Of a stretch of 64,000 nt of DNA, positions 17,623 through 26,435 are shown piece by piece. The notes beneath the pieces are model-generated. The model ran no database searches, was not told the DNA's origin, and was given only the letters and a program-made list of their open reading frames with translations. Numbering within the stretch: position 1 is the first letter of the stretch; the number at the start of each line of letters is the position of its first letter. The translations under genes were made by a program, and so were the position numbers. Origin of the DNA: DASWIG01 sp965371445 (GTDB taxonomy: Bacteria > Acidobacteriota > Thermoanaerobaculia > Multivoradales > J023); contig CBDUYN010000020.1 of NCBI GenBank assembly GCA_965371445.1, positions 26,557 through 90,556 on the forward strand, given 5' to 3'.

Positions 17623-18845
17623 ACGATCTCGGCCGGCGCTGGTTTGCGGTGCCCCGCGGCGGCCTCCTCGGCGGCCGCGGCGCGGCCGTCTGGAGCGTCC
17701 GGATGGCCCGTCTCGGCGCCCTGCGGGCGGTCTTTCAGCGGTGCTGCGGATGGCTCCGGGAGCTCCTCGGTCCACCACCCCGGCTGCGGCAGGAGCCGCT
17801 CTGGGGACACTGTCTCGAGGAGCTCGCCGGCGGGCTCGAAACCGACGGTGCCGCGCCGGACGAGCCGGCGCGGCGCGCCATGCCGCGCGTTCCGCCGGCC
17901 ACACCGCGCGCCGCGCGGTCGGCGTCGGCGGCGTCGGCGGAAGGGTCCGCCACGCGGACGACACCGCCCGAGCGGCACGGCGAGCGGCGCCGCCGTTCCT
18001 CGTCCCCACCGCCGCGCGCCGCATCGCGGACGGCCGCGCCGGGCGGCGGCAAAACACCGCCCGCTCGCGCCAGCCGCGAGCTCCTCTCCCGCCTGGCGGG
18101 AACCCTTCCGCCCTCGCGGAAGGACCGTCCCGCGGCTCCGGCCAAACCTCGGCCGCGGCAGCGGACGGCACCGCCCGTGAGCGCCGGCACGCCCCGTCCC
18201 GAGGGACACCGGCACCGCCAGCTGGGGGACCTCGCCCAGCGGGCGCAGCGATCGCTGCGCCAGGGCTGGCCGGGACCGTCGAAGCCTCCGATGAAGGCCC
18301 CTGGCGCCACACCGGCCGCGGTCGCGGCGCACCGTCCCGAGGCGACGCTCCTCGCCGGGGAAACCGCGCCCCGGCACCTGCTGGAGCGTTGGCTCGAGGG
18401 GTCCCGCGCCATGGACCGCGCGCGGTCGTCGTCGCCGGCGTCGGCTGTTTCGGAGCCGCCTCCCCGGCCTCCGGACCCGGACGCCGCGCGGCGCCCTGCG
18501 CCACGTTCCGCGAACGGCGCCGAAGCGCCGCCGGCACGGCCGCCAGACGCCGGCGAGGAAGCCGCGCCGCAAGAGGCGCCGCTGGCGCTGCGGCTCGACA
18601 ACGAGCCTTACCGCGCGACGGCCGAACCGCGGGAGCGGCCCGCGCCGCCGGGCGACGGACTGGCGCTGCCGTCGCTCCTGCCGGCGACGGCCGGCGAATT
18701 CACGCCGGCCGCGGCTGCGGCCCGGGCCCTGCGCATCGCCGGGGACCGCCGCACGGAACCGGCTGGCAGCGATCTCTCCGAGCTGTCGGCGAAGCTCCAA
18801 CAGATCCTCGCCGAGGAAGCTCGCCGGCACGGGATCGACGTCTAG
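17619..18845 (+). CDS. Arg/Pro/Ala-rich disordered protein of the particle cluster
   Basis: The 408-residue protein overlaps the preceding gene by four bases. A Trp-containing N-terminus (~residues 1-80) is followed by ~280 residues of Pro, Arg, Ala and Ser with no predicted fold. The ordered C-terminal helix SDLSELSAKLQQILAEEARR ends in HGIDV. The helix and the translational coupling show the frame is real despite the extreme GC content and several long open antisense frames. It could be a scaffold or tether for assembly. No known family is recognised. Confidence 0.7.
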   Translation: MNDLGRRWFAVPRGGLLGGRGAAVWSVRMARLGALRAVFQRCCGWLRELLGPPPRLRQEPLWGHCLEELAGGLETDGAAPDEPARRAMPRVPPATPRAARSASAASAEGSATRTTPPERHGERRRRSSSPPPRAASRTAAPGGGKTPPARASRELLSRLAGTLPPSRKDRPAAPAKPRPRQRTAPPVSAGTPRPEGHRHRQLGDLAQRAQRSLRQGWPGPSKPPMKAPGATPAAVAAHRPEATLLAGETAPRHLLERWLEGSRAMDRARSSSPASAVSEPPPRPPDPDAARRPAPRSANGAEAPPARPPDAGEEAAPQEAPLALRLDNEPYRATAEPRERPAPPGDGLALPSLLPATAGEFTPAAAAARALRIAGDRRTEPAGSDLSELSAKLQQILAEEARRHGIDV

Positions 18846-18866
18846 GAAGGCCGGGAGGAGCGCCAC

Positions 18867-19427
18867 ATGAGACCGGTACTCGACGACCTCGAGCTCGTGC
18901 AAGTGCAGGAGATCGGCACCTATGAGCGCCGCGCCCTGACCGAGCTCAAGGTCCCCGGCATGGACGGCAGCCTGCTCCAGAACCTGGGCCGCGGACCCAC
19001 GCAGCTCGCCCTGTGGGGGATCGCCAGCGGACCCGACGCCCAGGGCTTTCTCGAGCAGCTCGAGGAGAAATTCCGCGCCGCGGAGCCGGTGGCCTTCGTC
19101 GCCGACATCGTGGCCGACACCGAGATCGAGGAGATGGTGATCAGCGACTTCAGGACCCAGGAGCTGGCCGGCAAGCCCCACCGCTTCGCCTACGTCCTGA
19201 CGCTTCAGGAGTACATCGAGCCTGTCGAGCCCGAGGACGTCTCGGCCCTCGACGGCGACATCCTCGACGAAGCCTCGGGCCTCGTCGACGACCTGGTGGA
19301 GGGGCTCGATCTCGAGCTTCCCTTCGCCACCGGTCTCGAACGCTTTGTGGAACCTCTGAGCGGGCTTCTGTCACGTCTTCAGCAATTCAAGAGCGACGTC
19401 GAAGCGGCCCGTAACGGAGACGCTTGA
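18867..19427 (+). CDS. Baseplate hub/adaptor protein related to the DNA-circularisation N-terminal family
   Basis: The 186-residue protein has the start LDDLELVQVQEIGTYERRA and the core FLEQLEEKFRAAEPVAFVAD with FAYVLTLQEY. This pattern is seen in hub-tail adaptor proteins of contractile particles. The last ~50 residues are helical. The same ~125-residue domain begins the 1253-residue protein two genes downstream (GDLELQQVQEIETDGEQVRS), so this looks like a duplicated adaptor. Start ATG 18867 follows GGGAGGAG. Confidence 0.7.
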   Translation: MRPVLDDLELVQVQEIGTYERRALTELKVPGMDGSLLQNLGRGPTQLALWGIASGPDAQGFLEQLEEKFRAAEPVAFVADIVADTEIEEMVISDFRTQELAGKPHRFAYVLTLQEYIEPVEPEDVSALDGDILDEASGLVDDLVEGLDLELPFATGLERFVEPLSGLLSRLQQFKSDVEAARNGDA

Positions 19428-19454
19428 GAGAACCTTCCCAACCAAGGAGACGTC

Positions 19455-19871
19455 ATGGCCGAGAAGAACCTGTTCCAAGAGCTCAAGGACGTTCTGAAGG
19501 ACTTCAAGGAGTTTCTCGACGAGAACGTCCTCAAGATCAAGCCCGCCGTCCAGGCGCTGGCCGCCTTGGTACCGCAGATCAACGAGCTGATCGACGAGCT
19601 GATCGACTTGATGGGCAAGCTCAAGACAGAGATCCAGGAGCTTGACGTGAACATTCCCGAGGTCACCGACGCCTTGGCTTTCACCGAGAAGGTCAAGGCT
19701 CTCCTCACGGCTTCCAAGGATCTGCTCCCCGACCAGTCTGAAGAAATCGAAAAGGCGCTCGGGGTGGCGAACGTGGTGACGAGCTTGCCGTCGCTCGACG
19801 CCATCAAGGGCGAGATCCTCTCCCTGATCGACGCCATCACCGCCCACCTCAACTCGCTGAAGGCGGCCTAG
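19455..19871 (+). CDS. Helical coiled-coil protein of the particle cluster
   Basis: The 138-residue protein is nearly all helix, with heptad-like runs (LVPQINELIDELIDLMGKL, later LDAIKGEILSLIDAITAH). It is Lys/Glu/Leu-rich and lacks signal or membrane segments. It could be a very short ruler, a scaffold or an internal plug of the tube. AAGGAG precedes ATG 19455. It sits between two copies of the hub-adaptor domain. Confidence 0.7.
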   Translation: MAEKNLFQELKDVLKDFKEFLDENVLKIKPAVQALAALVPQINELIDELIDLMGKLKTEIQELDVNIPEVTDALAFTEKVKALLTASKDLLPDQSEEIEKALGVANVVTSLPSLDAIKGEILSLIDAITAHLNSLKAA

Positions 19872-19884
19872 AGCGCCAGCCACC

Positions 19885-22800
19885 ATGTCCCCGCCGCTCA
19901 AGCCCATGCTCGGCGATCTCGAGCTCCAGCAGGTGCAGGAGATCGAGACCGACGGCGAGCAGGTCCGGAGCCGCCACGAGGTCCCGGCCCTGGAGGGAGA
20001 TTTCCTCCAGGGCCTGGGACGGCGTGGCACGCGGATCAACGTCTCCGGGGTCCTGACGGGACCGGAGAGCGGCGAGGGGCTCGGCGGGCTACGGGAGAGG
20101 TTCCACGCCGCGGAGCCGGTGGCCTTCGTCTCGGACATCGCCTCGGCCACCCGGGTCGAGGACGTGGTGATCGAGGACCTGGCGGTGCGCGAGCTGGCGG
20201 GCAAGCCCGAGCGCTTCGCCTATGCCTTGACGCTGCGCGAATACACCGAGCCGCCGGCGGTCACGGAGGAGGATCCGCCGGTAATACCGCCGCCGCCACC
20301 GCCGCCGCCCGGAGACGTCGGGACGCTGGTGGTGGAGGTGATCGTCGAGGGCGATCCCGGCTTCGACTTCAGCCGCGTGACCGTGACCGTCCGGGGCACG
20401 GAGGCCGACGAGACGCCTCTGGTGCGTACCCTGACCGGTCGGACCGGGAACGTCTGGACGGAAGAGGACTTCCCCGCCGGGAGCTACACCGCCGAGGCCG
20501 TGACCAACGAGCCGCAGATGAGCGGCTCCGAAGAGGCGGTGGTGCGCGCCGGCGAGACGACCGAGGTCACCATCGTCCTGCGGCCCGGAGCGATCGCCAA
20601 GGCCTTCATCGTCCATTTCCGCTTCGACAAGGCCTTCGTCGAACCCTGCATGCTGCGCGTCCTGCGGCAGGTGGCCGACTACGCCCAGGACCACTCGGTG
20701 GAAAAGCTCGTGGTCGTCGGCCACACGGACCTGTCGGGCTCCGACGCCTACAACCAGTCGCTCTCCGAGCGCCGCGGGCGCAGCGCCTTCGCCTGCCTGA
20801 CCTTCGGCCGCGACCGGGCGGCGGCGCTCGCCGAGTGGAACGTCCTGCGGCAGCAGCGGCCCGGCGGGGAGCTGCCGTCGGTCAAGGACAACTGGGGTAC
20901 CCGCGAGTACCAGTACATGCTGCAGGACCTGGGTTTCTATCCCGGTAACGTGAACGGCAACCACGATTCGCAGACCGGCGAGGCCGTCAACAGCTTTCGT
21001 ACCAGCCGGGGTCTCCCTCCGGGCACCATCGTCGACGATCCGACCTGGAGCGCCCTGATCGAAGCCTACCTCGATCAGGATCCCCTGGCCGTCCCGGAGA
21101 GCCAGCTCTTGCGCAACGCCAGCGAAGGTTGCGACGGCGGCGTCCTGAAGTGGCTGGGCTGCGGCGAGAAGGATCCGGTGCGAAACACCCAGGATGCCTG
21201 GCGGCCCAACCGCCGCACCGAGCACCTCTTCGTCCGCGCCGAGGCCTTGCCGTGCCAGGTGCCGAAACCTGACACCTTCGATCTGCCGTCACCGGGGGTG
21301 GTGGGAAGCGCCTGGTGCCTGGGACCCGGCGATCCCAACAAACGCTGCTGCTTCATCACCCGAGACCCCAACGAGAAGGGCAAGTGGCTGGTCCAGCCGG
21401 CCGAGCCGGGTACCGTCGTCGTGCGGGGCTCGATCAAGTTCGAGGACGGGACGCCGTTCGCCAACGCCAGGTACGTCCTCATCGCCCCCGACGGCGAGTT
21501 CATGGACGGGGAGGTGCCGCGCAGCGGTGCCGTGCGGGCGGGAACCCCGATCAACGGTCGGACGCAGGCCGATGGATCGTTCGCGTACCCGAAAAAGCCC
21601 AAAGGCATCGGGGTCTATACCTTTGAGCTCCAGGAGCCTCACGTGGCGCGCCTCGAGGGCCAGGCCCCGGAGACGGCCAAGGGCAACGTCTTGTGCAAAC
21701 GGCTCGACGGCTCGTCGGACTTCCACGTGATCGTCTCTCGGGAAGGCTGCCTGCTTCTGAGCAGGGTACACTTCGAGTTCGACAAGTCGTTCGTCCGACC
21801 GGCCGACAAGCGGGCTTTGAGAGCCGTGGCCGATTTCATGCAGAGGGCGCCGGCGAGCTGGCGGCTTTTGCCGGTGGGGCACACCGACCTGCCGGGCAGG
21901 GTCGCCTACACCAACCAGTTGGGCGTTCGCCGGGCCAAGGCCGTTTACGGCTTCTTCACGGGGAACCCTGCCGATCCGGACAACCCGGTACGCTCGATCT
22001 GGCTGAACCTCTTCCACGACCCGCTGGAAAGCTGGGGGGCGACGGAGATCCAGTTCATGCTCCTCGACCTGGGTTTCTACTGCCACCACCTGACCCGGGT
22101 GATCGACGCCGAGACCAACCGGGCGGTCCGGGCCTTCAAGAACCGACACGGTCTGGGCGACAATTCCATCGTCGACGACGTCTTCCTGGAGCGCCTGTTC
22201 AGCGAGTACATCGCCCACGAAGGCGCTCAGGTTCCGGCCAACCGCTTCCTGACGCCGCCGCGCTGGCTCAGCTGTGGCGAGCATCACCCGATCGACGTCC
22301 GGGGTGGAGTGCCTTTCCCCGGCCGCAGCGAGAAGAACCGGCGGGTGGAGTCCCTGGTCTTCCCCCGGCCGCCCCGGCCGGCGCCGGCCTCGGTGACCGA
22401 CTGCTCGCGCTACACGGACTGGAATACGCCTTGCGAGAGGCGCTGGCTCGATTTCATCGGCCCCAAGCGCAATCCTGTCGATCCGGCCGACGCCGAGGAG
22501 CGTCTCGCTTTTCTCGAGGTCGCCAACTGGCAGAACGCCTTCGGCCCCGGCCCTGTCGTGCTGGCGGATTTCATCGATCGGGATCCCGACCGCTTCTTCG
22601 TCCAGATCACCGATCTGGACCGGCGCGGGGCCGGCAGTGTCCGCGCTCAGATGAAGGCGCTCGACAGGGCGGCCGCAGACATCGCGCAGCACGGTGCCAA
22701 TCTTCCCACCGTCGAGCTCGAGCTGAGGGAGGATCCCAACGATCCCGGCTTGTTCCGCGCCCACGACGTCACCAACGATCGGACCAACCCGGCGCTGCTG

Positions 22801-23646
22801 GTCGCGGACGAGATCGACAACGGAGAACAGAACAACGGCTCGGCAGTCGGCGCCACCCCTTTCCAGGCGCGTGGCATCGCCAACGGCAGCCTCAACGATC
22901 CGCTGCTGCGGGCCGATATCGGCGGCCATGTCGTGGTGGAGTACGATGGTAGCGAGCTGGGTCGGATTTCGGTTTGCGACCCCGAGTGCATCAAGACGAT
23001 TCCGGTCAACATCGTGATCTTGCGCGACACGGCCGGCGATGCGGTCACCACCGAGGATGATGTGGAGGAACGGGTGCGCCGTCTGCAACAGGCTTACATG
23101 CAGTGCTGCATTCATTTCGACGTAAGCATCGAAACGGCCGCCGCAGCCGATATTCCCGCAGCGGTGATCCTTAGCGGCGTCAGCGGACTGAGCGTCAATC
23201 CGGGCCAGCTCGTCGACCGCGGATCGCTCGACCCGGAAGAGAGGGCCTTGATCGAGAGCGACCTCAACATCAGGAGGGCCAATCATCCAGCGGGTCCTCG
23301 TACGGATACGGTGCAGATCTTCTATGTCAATCGAATCGATGGTGCGGCTGCCACCGCGATCGCGTATCCGCGAGTGACTTATACCGACCCGAACCCTGGG
23401 GATGACGTCTTCAATGTGATCGTCATCGAAGCCGAGAGCGACGAGGCCTTTACTTTTCCTCACGAGATGATGCATATATTGTTGAATAGTTTTCACGATG
23501 CCTCGTCAGCGATCAGCACCAACCTCTTTTTCCAGAGTGCTCAGGGGCAGGTAGATTTCGCTGATAGCACTGTAACTTCCAAGAAACGCATTCCCGAAGA
23601 GCAGTGTGAAACGATCATGAACAACGTAAGTGGCGTGGTTCCCTGA
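19885..23646 (+). CDS. Giant hub-fused protein with OmpA/peptidoglycan-binding modules and C-terminal zinc-protease motif
   Basis: The 1253-residue protein has these parts in order: hub-adaptor domain (1-125); polyproline linker (~131-143); carboxypeptidase-regulatory-like beta domain (~145-230); OmpA-like domain with VHFRFDKAFVEP and VVVGHTDLSG (~236-330); peptidoglycan-binding-like repeat (~336-396); a Cys-containing GCGEKDP segment; a second beta domain (~512-590); and a second OmpA-like plus binding-like pair (~623-780) with SCGEHHP. The C-terminal ~350 residues include HEMMH (1193-1197), a further His at 1204 and IMNN (Met1245), resembling a metzincin active site. Base composition falls over the last ~250 bases. 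It fits a structural protein carrying a protease effector. Confidence 0.8.
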   Translation: MSPPLKPMLGDLELQQVQEIETDGEQVRSRHEVPALEGDFLQGLGRRGTRINVSGVLTGPESGEGLGGLRERFHAAEPVAFVSDIASATRVEDVVIEDLAVRELAGKPERFAYALTLREYTEPPAVTEEDPPVIPPPPPPPPGDVGTLVVEVIVEGDPGFDFSRVTVTVRGTEADETPLVRTLTGRTGNVWTEEDFPAGSYTAEAVTNEPQMSGSEEAVVRAGETTEVTIVLRPGAIAKAFIVHFRFDKAFVEPCMLRVLRQVADYAQDHSVEKLVVVGHTDLSGSDAYNQSLSERRGRSAFACLTFGRDRAAALAEWNVLRQQRPGGELPSVKDNWGTREYQYMLQDLGFYPGNVNGNHDSQTGEAVNSFRTSRGLPPGTIVDDPTWSALIEAYLDQDPLAVPESQLLRNASEGCDGGVLKWLGCGEKDPVRNTQDAWRPNRRTEHLFVRAEALPCQVPKPDTFDLPSPGVVGSAWCLGPGDPNKRCCFITRDPNEKGKWLVQPAEPGTVVVRGSIKFEDGTPFANARYVLIAPDGEFMDGEVPRSGAVRAGTPINGRTQADGSFAYPKKPKGIGVYTFELQEPHVARLEGQAPETAKGNVLCKRLDGSSDFHVIVSREGCLLLSRVHFEFDKSFVRPADKRALRAVADFMQRAPASWRLLPVGHTDLPGRVAYTNQLGVRRAKAVYGFFTGNPADPDNPVRSIWLNLFHDPLESWGATEIQFMLLDLGFYCHHLTRVIDAETNRAVRAFKNRHGLGDNSIVDDVFLERLFSEYIAHEGAQVPANRFLTPPRWLSCGEHHPIDVRGGVPFPGRSEKNRRVESLVFPRPPRPAPASVTDCSRYTDWNTPCERRWLDFIGPKRNPVDPADAEERLAFLEVANWQNAFGPGPVVLADFIDRDPDRFFVQITDLDRRGAGSVRAQMKALDRAAADIAQHGANLPTVELELREDPNDPGLFRAHDVTNDRTNPALLVADEIDNGEQNNGSAVGATPFQARGIANGSLNDPLLRADIGGHVVVEYDGSELGRISVCDPECIKTIPVNIVILRDTAGDAVTTEDDVEERVRRLQQAYMQCCIHFDVSIETAAAADIPAAVILSGVSGLSVNPGQLVDRGSLDPEERALIESDLNIRRANHPAGPRTDTVQIFYVNRIDGAAATAIAYPRVTYTDPNPGDDVFNVIVIEAESDEAFTFPHEMMHILLNSFHDASSAISTNLFFQSAQGQVDFADSTVTSKKRIPEEQCETIMNNVSGVVP

Positions 23647-23660
23647 GAAGGACAAGACCC

Positions 23661-24260
23661 ATGACGACGATCCTCGAAAGAATCGACGAGCTGAGCCCCG
23701 ACGAGTTGGTTCGTGGCGTCTATCAGATCCTCTACAGCGGTACCGCGGATCGTGGCACGCACGAGAAGATGAAAGATCCGCGGCTAGTCCCGATCATGGC
23801 CGCTATCGTCCGGAGCAAGGGCCGGCCGGCTTTCCCGCCGCTGGAAGAGTTGCCCGGAAATCGACCTGAGCAGGTCGTGCTCGGTGCCCTGCAACTCTTG
23901 GCCGAAACCATCGGGCCGGAAGATCGAGAGGCCGTTGCAACGATCATCGCTGCGCTCGATGACGAAAACGTCCGGATCCAACTCGCTGCCGCCGTCGCTC
24001 TAGGTCGAGTCGGGACTCGCGAAGCTGCGGCGAAGGTGGTCGCCTTGACCGAGCAGATGATGGAGCACGGCGAGATGGGCGCCGTCGCCAGACTGGCACC
24101 GGTGCTGGCTGCGATCGGCGATGAGCAAGCCAGGGCCTGCCTGGCGGGATTCATCTCCCGTAAAGGCGCTGCCGGCGACAAGCATGTGCAACACGCGGTT
24201 GCCGCGGCAAAGGGTGCCGCCGCAAGCCTCCGAGAGCGGTTGGAAAGAGAGGAGCGCTGA
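23661..24260 (+). CDS. HEAT-like repeat protein, candidate chaperone or immunity partner
   Basis: The 199-residue protein consists of helical repeats (residues ~75-190) with HEAT-like wording such as VRIQLAAAVALGRVGTREAA and LAPVLAAIGDEQARACLAGF. It starts 15 bases after the giant protease-bearing protein and ends two bases before the next start. A binding role for its neighbour (loading chaperone or immunity) is inferred from order alone. Confidence 0.7.
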   Translation: MTTILERIDELSPDELVRGVYQILYSGTADRGTHEKMKDPRLVPIMAAIVRSKGRPAFPPLEELPGNRPEQVVLGALQLLAETIGPEDREAVATIIAALDDENVRIQLAAAVALGRVGTREAAAKVVALTEQMMEHGEMGAVARLAPVLAAIGDEQARACLAGFISRKGAAGDKHVQHAVAAAKGAAASLRERLEREER

Positions 24261-24262
24261 GG

Positions 24263-25273
24263 ATGCTCACTCCCGCCTACAAACTCACCCTGGGCGGCCA
24301 GCGCGTCGACACCACCGACGAGCCCCAGGCCAGCACCGTCGTCGACCTCGAGGTCGCCCTCGACATGGAGACCCCGGCCGACCGCTTCACCTTGGTGCTC
24401 GGCCAGGTCGGGTCGCTCAACCCCGAGCGCGAGGACGACGCCACGATCGAGCTCGGCGACGCCGCCGACGACGAGCTCACCCAGGTCATGAGCGGCACGG
24501 TCCTCACCGTGAGCCCCGGGCTCGAGACGAGTCGAATCGTGGGTCTCTCCGCCGCCGACGCCTTGCTGCGCACCTACGTCGACGAGACCTTCGAGGCCAA
24601 GAAGGCGGGCGAGATCGTCCGCGACCTGGCGGGCCGGGCCGGGGTCGACGTCGCCACCGCCGAGGACGGCATCGACTTCCCGGCCTACGTCGTCGACGGC
24701 CGGCGCAGCGTCTACCACCACCTGCGCGACCTCGCCGAGCTGTCGGGCTTCGACCTCTACGTCGACTCCGACGGCGAGCTCGTCTTCCAGCGTTTCGCCG
24801 GTGGAGCGACGGCGCACGTTTTCAAATACGCCGAGCACGTCATCGAGCTCGAGACCCTGGAGACGCCGCCGCGCGCCGGCCAGGTCGAGGCCTGGGGCGA
24901 GAGCCCCGGCGCCGCGCGCGGCGAGGAGTCGTGGGCCTGGCTGACCAAGGACTTCGACCGCTACAAGGGCGCCGCCGGCAGCGACGAGCCGGCGCTCCTC
25001 CTCGAGCGGCCGGCGCTACGCACCCGCGAGGCCGCCCACACCGCTGCTCACGCAGCCTATACAGCCCTTGAGCGGCGGCGCCTGCGCGGCCGTCTCCTCA
25101 CTTTCGGGCGGCCCCAGGTGCGCCTCGGCGACTCTATCCGCCTGCGCGAGCTCCCCGACGAGGAGCTCAACACCTTCTTCCAGGTGAGAAGCGTCACTCA
25201 CCGCATCACCAAGCGCGGGGGCTTTCTCACCGAGATCGGTTTCCGCAGCTTCGAGCAAGGGGTGGTGGTCTGA
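24263..25273 (+). CDS. gp27/gpD-like spike hub protein
   Basis: The 336-residue protein resembles the late-control gpD family, the N-terminal half of VgrG. It has an N-terminal beta barrel (MLTPAYKLTLGGQRVDTTD, VDLEVALDMETPADRFTLVL), a central domain with SVYHHLRDLAELSGFDLYVD and a C-terminal barrel with LRGRLLTFGRPQVRLGDSI. It should form the trimeric base of the central spike, bound to the tube. The spike shaft is a separate gene directly downstream. Confidence 0.88.
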   Translation: MLTPAYKLTLGGQRVDTTDEPQASTVVDLEVALDMETPADRFTLVLGQVGSLNPEREDDATIELGDAADDELTQVMSGTVLTVSPGLETSRIVGLSAADALLRTYVDETFEAKKAGEIVRDLAGRAGVDVATAEDGIDFPAYVVDGRRSVYHHLRDLAELSGFDLYVDSDGELVFQRFAGGATAHVFKYAEHVIELETLETPPRAGQVEAWGESPGAARGEESWAWLTKDFDRYKGAAGSDEPALLLERPALRTREAAHTAAHAAYTALERRRLRGRLLTFGRPQVRLGDSIRLRELPDEELNTFFQVRSVTHRITKRGGFLTEIGFRSFEQGVVV

Positions 25274-25275
25274 GC

Positions 25276-26079
25276 ATGTCCGGCGTCGTCACCACCCTCC
25301 AGGCCATCATCCGCGACGAGCTCCGCCGCCTGCGGGTCGCCGAGCTCGGCGTCGTGGAGGAGGTCTACCCGCACGCCGCCGCGGACGACACCGACAACTA
25401 CGGCTGCGACGTCCGCTTGAAAAACAGCGGTCTGCTCCTCAAAAGGGTGCCGGTGGCGACCGGCCACATCGGCACCGCGGCCATCCCCAACGTCGGCGAC
25501 CTGGTGCTCCTGGCCTTCGACAAGGGCGACGTCAACCAGCCGATCGTGATCGGACGCCTCTACAACGACGAGGACCGTCCGCCGGCGAACACCACCGACG
25601 AGGTCATCTTTCGCCTGCCCCTGGCCGAGGCCGACGACAAGACCGTCAAGGCGGCGATCCGTAACCACCAGGACCAGTCGCCGCCGCGCGAGATTCTGGT
25701 CGAGATGACGCCCAAGATCGCCCTCCACCTGACCGACGACACCGTGCGCGCCACCGCCGGCAAGACCGAGATGAAGCTCGACCAGCCGGGCTCGAGCGGC
25801 GGCAAGGTCACCGTCGTCGCGGGCTCGACCCAGATCACCATGAACCAGGACGGCGACCTGACCATCGAGGCGGCCGGGGCGATGACGCTCAAGGCGCGGC
25901 GCGGCCTCACCCTCGAAGGCCAGAGCGTCACCGTCAAGAGCCAGACCTCGGCCGACATCGAAGCCGGCACCAGTGCCACCTTGAAAGCCAACACCGGGGC
26001 CACCGTCAACGGCGGCGTGTCGTCGACCCTGCAGGGGGCGACGGTCAACGTCAAGGGAATCACCTCATTTTCGCCCTAG
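25276..26079 (+). CDS. gp5/gpV-like spike shaft protein
   Basis: The 267-residue protein has an OB-fold N-terminal part (VGDLVLLAFDKGDVNQPIVI, then GRLYND) and a C-terminal beta-helical shaft made of short repeats (GDLTIEAAGAMTLKARRGLT and following). This matches baseplate assembly protein V or the C-terminal half of VgrG. It would trimerise on the gp27-like protein and carry the PAAR tip. No lysozyme insertion is visible. It starts two bases after the preceding stop. Confidence 0.9.
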   Translation: MSGVVTTLQAIIRDELRRLRVAELGVVEEVYPHAAADDTDNYGCDVRLKNSGLLLKRVPVATGHIGTAAIPNVGDLVLLAFDKGDVNQPIVIGRLYNDEDRPPANTTDEVIFRLPLAEADDKTVKAAIRNHQDQSPPREILVEMTPKIALHLTDDTVRATAGKTEMKLDQPGSSGGKVTVVAGSTQITMNQDGDLTIEAAGAMTLKARRGLTLEGQSVTVKSQTSADIEAGTSATLKANTGATVNGGVSSTLQGATVNVKGITSFSP

Positions 26080-26088
26080 GAGAACTTC

Positions 26089-26421
26089 ATGCCCGGACCT
26101 CCCGTCTCCATCGGCACCGCCGTCCTGCTGACCCCGGGTGCCGCCGGTCCCCCCGACAGCGGGGTGATCCTCGCCGTGCTGCCGCCGTTCGTCACCGCCG
26201 CCGGCCTGCCTCTGGCGACCGCCGGCTCGCTGTGCCAGATGGTCAACTCGGTGAGCGGCATCCCCTACGTGGTGCCGATCGGTCCCCTGGCGTCGAGCGG
26301 CGTGACGGTCAGCGGCCGGGCCCTGGTGCGCCTCGGCGACCGCATCCCGACGCCGCCCGGCATCCTCACCATCCTGGGGCCGCCGGCGGCGCCCTTCATC
26401 AACGACCAGTGGCCGCCCTGA
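26089..26421 (+). CDS. PAAR-like spike tip protein
   Basis: The 110-residue Pro/Gly-rich protein (VSGIPYVVPIGPLASSGV, RALVRLGDRIPTPPG) matches the length and composition of PAAR-type tips. Its location directly after the gp5-like gene is standard. It would cap the spike. Start ATG 26089 is preceded by TAGGAGA. Confidence 0.78.
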   Translation: MPGPPVSIGTAVLLTPGAAGPPDSGVILAVLPPFVTAAGLPLATAGSLCQMVNSVSGIPYVVPIGPLASSGVTVSGRALVRLGDRIPTPPGILTILGPPAAPFINDQWPP

Positions 26422-26435
26422 AGGAGGAGGATCGG

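Noticed and set aside
15084..18537. Very long open frames overlapping the sheath-to-disordered-protein genes on both strands
   Set aside because: They are arginine/proline/glycine-rich or aspartate/valine-rich shadows caused by high GC at third codon positions; the sheath, tube and chaperone frames have clear family motifs and ribosome-binding sites.
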